Source of the DNA: an uncultured Butyricimonas sp.
GTDB lineage: Bacteria; Bacteroidota; Bacteroidia; Bacteroidales; Marinifilaceae
Direction: 5' to 3'
Assembly (NCBI GenBank): GCA_944320555.1
Contig: CALUHX010000011.1
Span: 1-64,000, forward strand
DNA length: 64,000 nt
Below, piece by piece: positions 56,881 to 64,000 of the stretch (the first letter of the stretch is position 1; each line of letters begins with the position of its first letter). The position numbers and the translations under genes were made by a program. The notes beneath the pieces are model-generated. The model was given only the letters and a program-made list of their open reading frames with translations, was not told the origin of the DNA and did no database searches.

Positions 56881-59800
56881 TCAGATTTCTAATCGTTCAA
56901 CTTCTTTTTGTTTGTGGTTCAAAAGCAAGTACATGATGGGCACCACGAATCCGTTCAGCAGGGTGGAACTTAAGAGTCCGCCGAGGATGACCTTGGCCAT
57001 CGGGCTTTGGATTTCGTTGCCGGGCAGGTCGCCGTTGACGGCAAGCGGAATCAGAGCCAAGGCGGAGGAGAGCGCGGTCATCAGGATGGGGTTCAGTCGG
57101 TCGAGCGAGCCGCGGATAATGCTGTCGTGGAGCGACAGGCCCTCGGAGCGCAATTGGTTGTAGTGGGCCACGAGCAGGATGCCGTTGCGCGTGGCTATCC
57201 CGAAGAGGGAGATGAACCCGATGATGGCCGGGATGCTGATGATGCCTGATGTCAGCCAAATGCTCACCACGCCGCCGATGATGGCAAGAGGCAGGTTGAT
57301 CATGATAATTCCGGAAAGCGGCATGCTATGGAACTCGTTGAAAAGCAACAGAAAGATGATGAGCAGGGAAATCAGCGACGTGAGGAAGAGGGTGCGGGAG
57401 GCGGATTGCTCGCTCTCGAACTGGCCGCCGTATTCCACGTGATAACCCTCGGGAAGAGTGATTTTCTCGTTCACTGCTTTTTGAATGTCCTTCACCACGC
57501 CGTTCAGGTCTCGGTTGGCCACGTTGGCGGAGATGACGATTTTCCGCTGCACGTTCTCTCGGTTGATGGTGTTCGGGCCGACGCTGGGAGTGATTTCCGC
57601 CACGTAGTGGAGAGGAATCTTGGTGCCGTTGGCGTCGATAATCAGCTCGCTGATGGCCTCCATGTCCTTCCGGTCCTCGTCGTCCATCTTGACGGTGAGG
57701 TCGAAGACGCGGTCTTCCTCGTAGACATTGGAGACGGTTTGTCCGGCCAGGGCGACGTTCACGAATTCGGAAAACTCGGGCAGGGAGATTCCGAACTTGG
57801 CCAACATGTCGCGCTTGGGCGTGATGTGCAGTTGGGGCCGCTCCACTTGTTGCTCAAGGGTGAGGTCTGCGACTCCTTCGATGTCTTGTATGGCGTTCTT
57901 TATCTCGCTGCCGACGGCATACAGCGTGTTGAGGTTGGCTCCGAAGAGCTTGATGGCGATGTTGGCCTGCGTCCCGGACAGCATGGCGTCGATGCGGTGG
58001 GAGATGGGCTGGCCGATTTCCACGTTGATGCCCTTGATGGCGCCCAGGCGGGTCCGCACGTCGGCGAAGAACTCCTCGCGGGAGCGGTCGGTCAATTCGA
58101 AGGGAGCCTCGATTTCGGAGCCTTCCACGCCGCGGGAATGCTCGTCCAATTCAGCGCGTCCTGTCTTGCGGGCCACGGTCTTGATTTCGGGAATCTCCAT
58201 CAGGATTTCTTCCACCATAAGGCCCAGTTTGTCGGATTCTTCCAGGGAAATGCCCGGCATGGCGCTGACATTGATGGTGAGGGAGCCTTCGTTGAACGGC
58301 GGAAGGAAACTGCGGCCCAGGCCGGACATGATGACGAGGGCCGCTGCCAACAACGCTCCCGTGATGCCGAGGACCGCTTTTTTATGGCGCAGCGTCCATT
58401 CCAATGCGTGGCCGTACACCTTTTTCAAGTGGCGGGAGACGAAAGACTCCTTCTCGATTTGCTTCAAGGCCCGGGGGGTGGTGAGCAAATAGCTGCACGC
58501 CACGGGTGTAAGTGTCAACGCCACAATGGTGGAAGCAAAGAGGGCGACAATGAAGGCGATACCCAGCGGAATCAGCATGCGTCCTTCCATGCCCGAAAGG
58601 AAAAACAGGGGAAGGAAGCAGGCCACGATGATTAACGTGGAATTGAGGATGGGCATGCGCACTTCCCGTGAGGCTTCGAATACCACCTTGAGAGTGGACA
58701 TTTGCTCGGCGGGCGGCTTGAGACGGTTTTCCCGCAACCGCTTGTAGACGTTCTCCACGTCGACAATGGCGTCGTCGACGAGGGAGCCTATGGCGATGGC
58801 CAAGCCGCCGAGACTCATCGTGTTGATGGTGAGGCCCAGCCCGTGGAGCGTGAGGATGGCCACCAGCATGGAGAGCGGCAGGGCGATAAGGGAGATGACC
58901 GTGGTCCGCACGTTCATCAAAAAGAAAAATAGAACGATGACCACGAAGATGGCGCCTTCGACAAGGGCCCGCTGGATGTTGGAAATGGAGCTTTCAATGA
59001 AGCGGGCCTGACGGAAAATGTCCGACGAGATGTGCACGTCGGGAGGGAGTGTCTTTTGCAGGTCGGAGATGGCGGCGTCGAGTTTCTCGGTAAGCTCCAG
59101 CGTGTTGGTGTTCGGCTGCTTGGTGACGGTGACCAGCACGGCGGGCTTGCCTTTCTCGGAGGCGAGGCCCAGTTTGGGAGCCTTGGAGCCGATTTGCACT
59201 GTGGCAACGTCAGAGATGAGGATGGGGGTGTTGTTGACAATCTTGACCACGCCTTTCCCCAGCTCCTCGAGGTTGTTGGTGGCGAGCACGCCTTGGATGA
59301 TATACTCATTTCCGTATTCGTACAAGATGCCTCCGGTGGAGTTTTGGTTCATGCCCTCCACGGCGGTGAGCACCTCGTTCATCGACACGTCGTAGTATTT
59401 CATGCGGGCGGGGTCCAGCAGGATTTGATATTCCTTGATGTCGCCACCCAGGACGGTTACTTGCGCCACGCCTCCCGTGGAAAGAAGGCGCGTGCGTATG
59501 GGCCAGTCGGCCAATGTGCGCAGGTCTTGCAGGGAGGTGCTGTCGGCGGTCAGGCCGAAAATCATCATTTCCCCGAGGATGGAGGACTGCGGGCCCAGTG
59601 TGGGCTTGCCCACGTTCTCGGGAAGGGCGTCGCCGATTTCGGCCAGCTTTTCGGACACGATTTGACGGTCCGTGTAAATGTTGGTGCCCCACTCGAATTG
59701 GATGGAGACCACGGAAAAGCCCGTGGTGGACGAGGACCGGACGCTCCGCACGTCGGTCGCCCCGTTCACGGCGGTCTCAATGGGGAATGTCACCATGCGC

Positions 59801-59985
59801 TCCACTTCTTCGGGAGCCATGCCGGGGGCCTCGGTCATTACGACAACCGTGGGCGCGGTCAAGTCGGGAAACACGTCGACTTCCATCTTGTAGGCCGTGT
59901 ACGTCCCCCAAAGAAGCAGCACCACGGAGGCCAGTATGATGACAAGCCGGTTATGTAATGAATATTGTATAATCTTGTTCAGCAT
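56881..59985 (-). CDS. CusA/CzcA-family heavy-metal RND efflux pump, 1034 aa
   Basis: The inner-membrane proton-driven pump. It has the RND layout: span 1 with NRLVIILASVVLLLWGTYTA, a periplasmic domain, spans 2-6, a second periplasmic domain and spans 8-12. The transmembrane-4 proton-relay motif is AIGSLVDDAIVDVENVYKRL, with two Asp in tandem and the DxEN pattern of heavy-metal (HME) pumps. This differs from the CusA copper form (IGAMVDAAIVMIEN), so copper specificity should not be assumed; a divalent cation such as Zn, Co, Cd or Ni is possible. It lies between the adaptor and TolC genes. Confidence 0.95.
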   Translation of the reverse strand: MLNKIIQYSLHNRLVIILASVVLLLWGTYTAYKMEVDVFPDLTAPTVVVMTEAPGMAPEEVERMVTFPIETAVNGATDVRSVRSSSTTGFSVVSIQFEWGTNIYTDRQIVSEKLAEIGDALPENVGKPTLGPQSSILGEMMIFGLTADSTSLQDLRTLADWPIRTRLLSTGGVAQVTVLGGDIKEYQILLDPARMKYYDVSMNEVLTAVEGMNQNSTGGILYEYGNEYIIQGVLATNNLEELGKGVVKIVNNTPILISDVATVQIGSKAPKLGLASEKGKPAVLVTVTKQPNTNTLELTEKLDAAISDLQKTLPPDVHISSDIFRQARFIESSISNIQRALVEGAIFVVIVLFFFLMNVRTTVISLIALPLSMLVAILTLHGLGLTINTMSLGGLAIAIGSLVDDAIVDVENVYKRLRENRLKPPAEQMSTLKVVFEASREVRMPILNSTLIIVACFLPLFFLSGMEGRMLIPLGIAFIVALFASTIVALTLTPVACSYLLTTPRALKQIEKESFVSRHLKKVYGHALEWTLRHKKAVLGITGALLAAALVIMSGLGRSFLPPFNEGSLTINVSAMPGISLEESDKLGLMVEEILMEIPEIKTVARKTGRAELDEHSRGVEGSEIEAPFELTDRSREEFFADVRTRLGAIKGINVEIGQPISHRIDAMLSGTQANIAIKLFGANLNTLYAVGSEIKNAIQDIEGVADLTLEQQVERPQLHITPKRDMLAKFGISLPEFSEFVNVALAGQTVSNVYEEDRVFDLTVKMDDEDRKDMEAISELIIDANGTKIPLHYVAEITPSVGPNTINRENVQRKIVISANVANRDLNGVVKDIQKAVNEKITLPEGYHVEYGGQFESEQSASRTLFLTSLISLLIIFLLLFNEFHSMPLSGIIMINLPLAIIGGVVSIWLTSGIISIPAIIGFISLFGIATRNGILLVAHYNQLRSEGLSLHDSIIRGSLDRLNPILMTALSSALALIPLAVNGDLPGNEIQSPMAKVILGGLLSSTLLNGFVVPIMYLLLNHKQKEVERLEI

Positions 59986-60038
59986 AATCGTAATTTTAAA
60001 GTGTTAGTCTTGTCTCTGATGATTCGACAAGGATGTGG

Positions 60039-61247
60039 TTAGTGGGAATGACTGTGGCCGGGGATGGCTCCGCTGGCGGAGGCCATTTTCACCTGGTAAG
60101 CTCCTTGTGTGACGATGCGGTCGCCGAAACGCAGGCCTTTGAGCACTTGCACTTCCTTGCCGTTGTTGGCCCCGAGAGTGACTTCCTGCTTGCGGTAGCC
60201 TTCCTCGTCCACTTGGACGTACACATAGAATGTGCCCAGTTCGTTCGTCAGAGCGGAGATAGGTATTGCCAATGCGTTCTCCATGGGTTTGGAAATCAGA
60301 TAGATTTCCACAAGCGAGCCGGGGATAATGTCGCCTTTGTTGTCAAACTCGAAGGAAACGGGGACGTAAAAGGTGTCTTCTCCGGAGGTCCTGCCATGGG
60401 AGATTAACTTCCCGTTCAACTCCGAAAGAGAATAAACTTTGTTGTCGTAAGGCGTTTTGAAGTTGGCCGTGCGGATATGGCTCAGCGCGTTGTAATATTT
60501 CTCGGAAACCTCGGCCCGTAACACTAACCGGGAGTTTTGAGAAATGGCTGCCAGCGGTTGGCCTGTCGTCACGTATTCGCCCTCCCGCACCTCGATATTT
60601 TTCACGTGGCCGCGGATGGGAGCTGTGACCCCGATGCCTTTCGCTGTGCGGTTGCTGGAAACGGCGTCGTAGGCGGTCTTGGCGTTGTTGTATTCAAGGC
60701 GGGCCGCTTCAAACTCCTTTTGGGATATGATTTTGTCTTTGATGAGCGACTCCGCGCGCTCATAGTTCGCCTTGGCGGTCTCGTAACTCGTCTTCACCTT
60801 GGTGTAATAGTCGCCCTCTCCGATGTGGCTGGAGGCTATGTAAAAAAGGATTTGATTCTTTTCGACCTCCACCCCTTCCGTCAAGCGGCCGGAAGCGAAG
60901 GAGACAATGCCGTTGCTTGTGGCCACCGCCATGGCCTCGTCGCCGGGGGCGGGGAGAATCTGTCCGGTTGCTTTGATGACCTGGTTGAAAGTGGAGGGTT
61001 TTACTTCTTCCACTTTGAATGTGGTTCTGGCGGCTTGTTCCTTGGTGAATATGATTTCGTCGCTATGTTTGTCTTGTTCTGGCGCCTCGTGCGCGTGGGC
61101 GGCATGTTCTTCCGGAGTCTCGTGCGCGTGTTCGGCGTGTTGCTCCGGAGTTTCGTGTGAATGGTCGTGAGCGTCGTGGGACGCGTTGTTTTTGCATCCC
61201 ATGAGGGATATGGCTAAAGCGGTAATGGCAAAAATAATTGTTTTCAT
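60039..61247 (-). CDS. RND efflux periplasmic adaptor, His-rich lipoprotein, 402 aa
   Basis: A CusB/CzcB-type adaptor joining pump and duct. The ATG at 61247 gives a lipobox ISLMGCKNN. Residues about 22-60 are very rich in His and Glu, with a repeated AHETPE(Q/E)HA unit, and the protein ends PGHSHSH; both tails look like metal-binding regions. The barrel-sandwich domain begins at QVIKATGQILPAPGDEAMAV and the alpha-hairpin spans YTKVKTSYETAKANYERAES. It belongs to the operon read from 61797. Confidence 0.92.
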   Translation of the reverse strand: MKTIIFAITALAISLMGCKNNASHDAHDHSHETPEQHAEHAHETPEEHAAHAHEAPEQDKHSDEIIFTKEQAARTTFKVEEVKPSTFNQVIKATGQILPAPGDEAMAVATSNGIVSFASGRLTEGVEVEKNQILFYIASSHIGEGDYYTKVKTSYETAKANYERAESLIKDKIISQKEFEAARLEYNNAKTAYDAVSSNRTAKGIGVTAPIRGHVKNIEVREGEYVTTGQPLAAISQNSRLVLRAEVSEKYYNALSHIRTANFKTPYDNKVYSLSELNGKLISHGRTSGEDTFYVPVSFEFDNKGDIIPGSLVEIYLISKPMENALAIPISALTNELGTFYVYVQVDEEGYRKQEVTLGANNGKEVQVLKGLRFGDRIVTQGAYQVKMASASGAIPGHSHSH

Positions 61248-61343
61248 AGTTTTGATAATAACGTTGTTTTGTGTTACAAAAATGCGTTTCTGTTCCTGCA
61301 ACCGGGTTGCAAAGGAATCATAGGATAAAAGAACAATTGTTGC

Positions 61344-61775
61344 TTAAGCCGTTACCTTTGGCGGGGCTCGTCCGATGAGCGTGGTGTGCCACTCCGAAGA
61401 GTGAAGGCGTTCTCGGTAAGACTGGGGACACGCTTCGGTGGTGGTCCCCGTGAGTATTAACGCCTCGAGAGCCCATTGTGCGGTGATTGAAAGAAACGGA
61501 ATGAAATCCGGTGTGGCAAGCGTGTGAGCGTCTTGCCTCGAGAGGGAATTGCGGGTGATGTCCACTTGTTGCAGGGCTTGAATCGTGCATGGCATTTCTG
61601 TCGAAGTGGGAATGTCGTGCTCGTGCCGGCAACTGTTTTCGGTCTCGTTGTTTGCGCAATGAGTGATAGTGAAGCATACAGACTCCTTGTGATGATGGTG
61701 GGGTATGGAAAACGATAACACCATAATGATGCCTGCCAATAAAATGGGGAATGATGCTATTGTCCTTCTTCTCAT
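61344..61775 (-). CDS. DUF6769-like His-rich protein, 143 aa
   Basis: The first gene of the efflux operon. A hydrophobic N-terminal segment (IASFPILLAGIIMVLSFSIP) is followed by HHHHKESVCF and later Cys/His residues (HCANNETENSCRHEHDIP). Small proteins of this kind (DUF6769) precede Cus/Czc-type genes in Bacteroidales; a metal-sensing or buffering role is inferred from the His/Cys content and position. The ATG at 61775 is chosen because a longer frame to 61799 would begin inside the promoter -7 box. Confidence 0.7.
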   Translation of the reverse strand: MRRRTIASFPILLAGIIMVLSFSIPHHHHKESVCFTITHCANNETENSCRHEHDIPTSTEMPCTIQALQQVDITRNSLSRQDAHTLATPDFIPFLSITAQWALEALILTGTTTEACPQSYRERLHSSEWHTTLIGRAPPKVTA

Positions 61776-61796
61776 TGTGCTATGATTTTGTGTGGG

Positions 61797-61827
61797 CAAA
61801 TATAGCTTTGTGCGTCACATTTGCCAA
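61797..61827 (-). promoter_or_regulatory. Promoter of the metal efflux operon
   Basis: Minus strand TTG (61827-61825), 20 bases, TATATTTG (61804-61797), giving a leader of about 15 bases. No obvious inverted repeat for a metal regulator and no regulator gene is adjacent. Confidence 0.8.
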
Positions 61828-61860
61828 CACTTCTTTGCGATTTAATAGAATATTAACGTT

Positions 61861-62238
61861 TTAGTGCTCTTGTGTCTCATACCCCCGCAGCATGAGTTCC
61901 GCGGAGGCAGGGTTTGTGGCCAAGGGAACGTTGTGCACGTCGCACACGCGCATGAGCATTTGCACGTCCGGCTCGTGGGGGTGCTTGTCGAGCGGGTCGC
62001 GGAAGAAGAACACCATCTGAATCTTGTGCTCTGCCACGAGGGCGGCAATCTGGGCGTCGCCGCCGAGAGGGCCGGACAACAGACGTTCCACTTTCAAACC
62101 GGCGTCTTGGGCGTGTTTGCCGGTGGTGCCGGTGGCGATGATTTCAATGTTTTTCGAGTGCAGGAATTGGTAATGCCTGTTCAGGAAGGCCACCATCTCC
62201 GCCTTTTTCCCGTCATGGGCGATAACTGCGAGTCTCAT
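61861..62238 (-). CDS. mgsA: Methylglyoxal synthase, 125 aa
   Basis: Converts dihydroxyacetone phosphate to methylglyoxal and phosphate, a glycolytic bypass used under phosphate shortage. AVIAHDGKK is the N-terminal strand-loop, ATGTTG (residues 35-40) the phosphate loop, SGPLGGDAQI has the catalytic Asp61, and FFFRDPLDKHPHEPD the second active-site segment. Length is slightly shorter than E. coli MgsA (152) but all catalytic parts are present. A -7 box (TACCTTTG) lies at 62281-62288 on the minus strand. Confidence 0.95.
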   Translation of the reverse strand: MRLAVIAHDGKKAEMVAFLNRHYQFLHSKNIEIIATGTTGKHAQDAGLKVERLLSGPLGGDAQIAALVAEHKIQMVFFFRDPLDKHPHEPDVQMLMRVCDVHNVPLATNPASAELMLRGYETQEH

Positions 62239-62280
62239 GCGTTTTTGTCTTTATTGTTTTTTCCGTTCTTTGTGATGGCG

Positions 62281-62288
62281 CAAAGGTA
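62281..62288 (-). promoter_or_regulatory. -7 box of mgsA
   Basis: Minus strand TACCTTTG, 43 bases before the ATG. No -33 element at the expected distance. Confidence 0.55.
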
Positions 62289-62770
62289 CAAAAAATATAA
62301 ACATTTTTCCTTCCGAATCAATCACCTTCAACCCGCACTTCTTTCTTTTGTCGCCAACCAAGACTGTCTCCGGCTTCTTCCTGCCCCCTGCGGGAGCAAC
62401 TTGGGGGGAAGTGGCTGCTATCCGGCGGGTAGGAAGGGGGTAGCTTGGGTGTAGCGGGGAGACAGAGTGTAGTTTCAAATTTATCTCAGACATGAATTCT
62501 ATTTGTAAACAAATAGCAAACAAATAGGAAACAAATAGCAGACAAATAGCAGAACCCTTGCTACACCCTCTCTGCACACCCGCTACCCCCGACTTTCTCC
62601 CGTTTTGCCAGTCCCCTTCTCTTGCCCGCTGTCTCTTTTTTCTTAGAGTCGGCGAATTTGTCATAGAAGCAGAATGTCTCATTCAAGAAAATTGGAATTG
62701 CCATTTGATTTATGTCCTGTGAGGTTCTTCTCTTTCTTGGGCTTGATACCTTGAAGGGGGAAGAGAGGAA
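62289..62770. other. Gene-free stretch with an 11-bp tandem repeat
   Basis: About 480 bases between mgsA and the CapA gene. A 143-codon minus-strand frame at 62251-62682 crosses the tandem repeat and a pyrimidine-rich region and shows no family features, so it is rejected. The only structure I see is the repeat at 62507-62550. Confidence 0.6.
62507..62550. repeat. Four tandem copies of an 11-bp unit
   Basis: Units are aaacaaatagc, aaacaaatagg, aaacaaatagc and agacaaatagc, head to tail. The period is close to one helical turn. Confidence 0.9.
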
Positions 62771-63802
62771 TTAGGAAAGGGGGCGGGGAGTGGAGGGAAT
62801 GACGTGGTATTGGCATTGGCCGTTTTCGAATGTTTTGCGGACGAGGACAGGAATGATGGCGGCTTGGTGACGGGTGTGGCCTTGGGCGGAATAGGTCAGT
62901 GTGATTAGGAGGCAGATGCCCCGGTCGGTGCCCGGCCTTGACTGGTTGGATATGAAATTGCCAAGGGAGTAGGCTGTGATTCCGGTGGTGTCTCCGTCGT
63001 GGGTGACGTATTCCACGGGCTGGACGACGTGGGGGTGCGAGCCGATGACAAGGGAGACTCCGTGGACGTGCAGCCAGCGGGCGAGGTGGCGTTGGGTGTT
63101 GTTGGGCGTGGTGTGGTATTCGTCGCCCCAGTGTAGGAAGGCGGCGATGTGGGTGGCGGAGTCCCGTCGGGCTTGGGCGATGTCTCGCAGCATGCGGTTG
63201 GTGTCGAGCGAGGGGATGACGAATTCTTTGGGAACGGGCAGGCCGTTCGTGCCGTAGGTGTAGTTGAGCAGGGCGATTTTGAAGTCGCCTTTGCGGAGGT
63301 AGAGCGGGCGGGAAAGGGTGTCCCGGAAGATGCCCGTGTGGGGGATGCGGAGAGAGTCGAGATAGTGGAGTGTTTGACATATTCCTTTCTCGCCTTGGTC
63401 GCAGCAATGGTTGTTGGCGAGAAGAAGGGCGGACATGCCGGCCCTCCGCAGGTCGCGGGCTATTTGCCAAGGGGAGCGGAAGCGGGGGTAGCCGCTGAAG
63501 TCGTCGTAGCCGAGGGTGGTCTCCAAGTTGGCGACGGTGAAATCGGCTCCGACCCAAAAAGGGGCTATGTGTTGAAAGCAAGGGAGAAAATGGTAGTCGC
63601 CGCTTTCGGGGTCGAGCGCGCTTTGAATTTGCGGGGCGTGGAGCATGATGTCGCCGCAGAAAAGCAGAGTGACGGAAGAGTCGGGCTTTGGAATTGCCAG
63701 GGGAGGGGTGACAGCTGTGGGCGGGGGTGTCTGTTTGCACGAGTGGATGCAAAGAAGAAAGATGGAGAGCAGGAAAAGGAAGAGGGATGTTATTGGTTTC
63801 AT
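62771..63802 (-). CDS. CapA-family lipoprotein, 343 aa
   Basis: A metallophosphoesterase-like protein of the PGA_cap/CapA family, named for poly-gamma-glutamate capsule synthesis but widespread in species without that polymer. A lipobox (FLLCIHSCKQ) anchors it. Motifs are TLLFCGDIMLHAP, DFTVANLETTL, LLLANNHCCDQGEKG, AFLHWGDEY, VIGSHPHVVQPVE and TAYSLGNFISNQ, which are the Asp, Glu, Asn and His metal-site residues in family order. It is a single gene; no capBC partners are near, so a capsule role should not be assumed. Confidence 0.92.
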   Translation of the reverse strand: MKPITSLFLFLLSIFLLCIHSCKQTPPPTAVTPPLAIPKPDSSVTLLFCGDIMLHAPQIQSALDPESGDYHFLPCFQHIAPFWVGADFTVANLETTLGYDDFSGYPRFRSPWQIARDLRRAGMSALLLANNHCCDQGEKGICQTLHYLDSLRIPHTGIFRDTLSRPLYLRKGDFKIALLNYTYGTNGLPVPKEFVIPSLDTNRMLRDIAQARRDSATHIAAFLHWGDEYHTTPNNTQRHLARWLHVHGVSLVIGSHPHVVQPVEYVTHDGDTTGITAYSLGNFISNQSRPGTDRGICLLITLTYSAQGHTRHQAAIIPVLVRKTFENGQCQYHVIPSTPRPLS

Positions 63803-63816
63803 GGCAGGGAAGGAAT

Positions 63817-63848
63817 AAAAAAACGCTTCTTCTGAAGCGTTTTTTCTT
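63817..63848. terminator. Terminator between the CapA and DsbD-N-like genes
   Basis: aaaaaacgcttc / gaagcgtttttt stem with a four-base loop, A- and T-runs on both sides; it ends the minus-strand gene at 63849. Confidence 0.88.
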
Positions 63849-64000
63849 TTATTTCGTCAAGTCGAATTCAAACTCTTCTTCGGCGGGCGGAATGCATTGG
63901 CCTCCTGAGCAAGCCATGTATTCAACGTAGCCGACGATTTTGCCAGAGTCTCCTTTCACTTTCACGCGTTGAACGAAGGTCACTGTGTTTTCAAAGTATT
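63849..64000 (-). CDS. DsbD N-terminal-domain-like protein (partial, C-terminal end)
   Basis: The minus-strand frame enters from the right edge and ends at TAA (63851-63849), giving 49 residues. VTFVQRVKVKGDSGKIVGYV, then EYMACSGGQCIPPAEEEFEF is the end of the DsbD alpha domain, where two cysteines (here in ACSGGQC) form the redox pair that passes reducing equivalents to periplasmic partners. It stops right after this domain (FDLTK) with a terminator following, so the protein is a stand-alone alpha domain, not the start of a full DsbD. Confidence 0.8.
   Translation of the reverse strand, partial: YFENTVTFVQRVKVKGDSGKIVGYVEYMACSGGQCIPPAEEEFEFDLTK

Noticed and set aside
57328..58635. A 435-codon open frame on the plus strand across the RND pump gene
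   Set aside because: It is antisense to a complete, motif-supported pump gene and looks like a shadow frame.
62251..62682. A 143-codon minus-strand frame between mgsA and the CapA gene
   Set aside because: It runs through a tandem repeat and has mixed basic/proline-rich composition; no start context or family signal.

Overview
The window is a chromosomal segment of a gut-type Bacteroidales bacterium, most likely an Odoribacteraceae member close to Butyricimonas or Odoribacter. The reasons are an adjacent crotonase and 3-hydroxybutyryl-CoA dehydrogenase pair, an S46 dipeptidyl-peptidase, a SusC/SusD locus with ECF sigma, FecR and TlpA-like thioredoxins, DUF3098/DUF4296/DUF6266/DUF6769 families, and many promoters of the Bacteroidetes form TTTG-N19/20-TAnnTTTG. 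The assignment is inferred; no rRNA is present. Base composition varies: 24.9-27.1 kb is very GC-rich, while the SusC/D locus, the GHKL ATPase gene, the PIN toxin gene and the ORF6N gene are AT-richer.

Layout. 0-3.4 kb: the tail of a DegT-type aminotransferase, two small unknown genes (the second faintly RteC-like), then a compact cassette of a DUF6266-like protein, a three-TM-type holin, an amidase and a second DUF6266-like protein. 3.4-8.0 kb: MarC, crotonase, 3-hydroxybutyryl-CoA dehydrogenase and a DPP7-type S46 peptidase. 8.3-11.2 kb: ClpB, tRNA-Leu(UAA) and tRNA-Gly(GCC). 11.3-19.3 kb: a housekeeping run ftsX, DUF3098, uppP, truB, queA, mfd, coaX. 19.4-27.1 kb: TPR protein, LptC-like protein, mannose-1-phosphate guanylyltransferase, MlaE/MlaF, a DUF4296 lipoprotein, a shrunken amidohydrolase relative and gpmI.

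27.2-32.9 kb is an accessory region: a GHKL ATPase paired with a STAS-like DUF4325 protein, a 48-bp perfect palindrome in a gene-free gap, two overlapping DUF3791-like genes, a PIN toxin-antitoxin pair, a DUF3109 protein, an ORF6N/PLD-like protein, tRNA-His and an orphan AbrB-type antitoxin. 32.9-35.8 kb is gcvP.

35.9-50.4 kb is one long co-oriented locus: ECF sigma factor, FecR anti-sigma factor, TlpA-like thioredoxin, a thioredoxin-less relative, SusC with an STN signalling domain, SusD, a DUF4843 lipoprotein with five internal repeats, a PKD-like lipoprotein, a second TlpA-like protein and a transglutaminase-like lipoprotein. It has no carbohydrate-active enzymes, so a protein- or peptide-derived ligand is more likely than a glycan. 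50.5-55.6 kb: YfcC transporter, TtcA-like enzyme, greA, HIT protein, thioesterase and HAD phosphatase. 55.7-61.8 kb: a four-gene heavy-metal efflux operon on the minus strand (DUF6769, adaptor, RND pump, TolC). 61.9-64.0 kb: mgsA, a repeat-bearing gap, a CapA lipoprotein and the end of a DsbD-N-like gene.

The best candidates for something not yet described are the DUF6266/holin/amidase/DUF6266 cassette, the GHKL-DUF4325 pair with its neighbouring palindrome, and the five-repeat DUF4843 lipoprotein.
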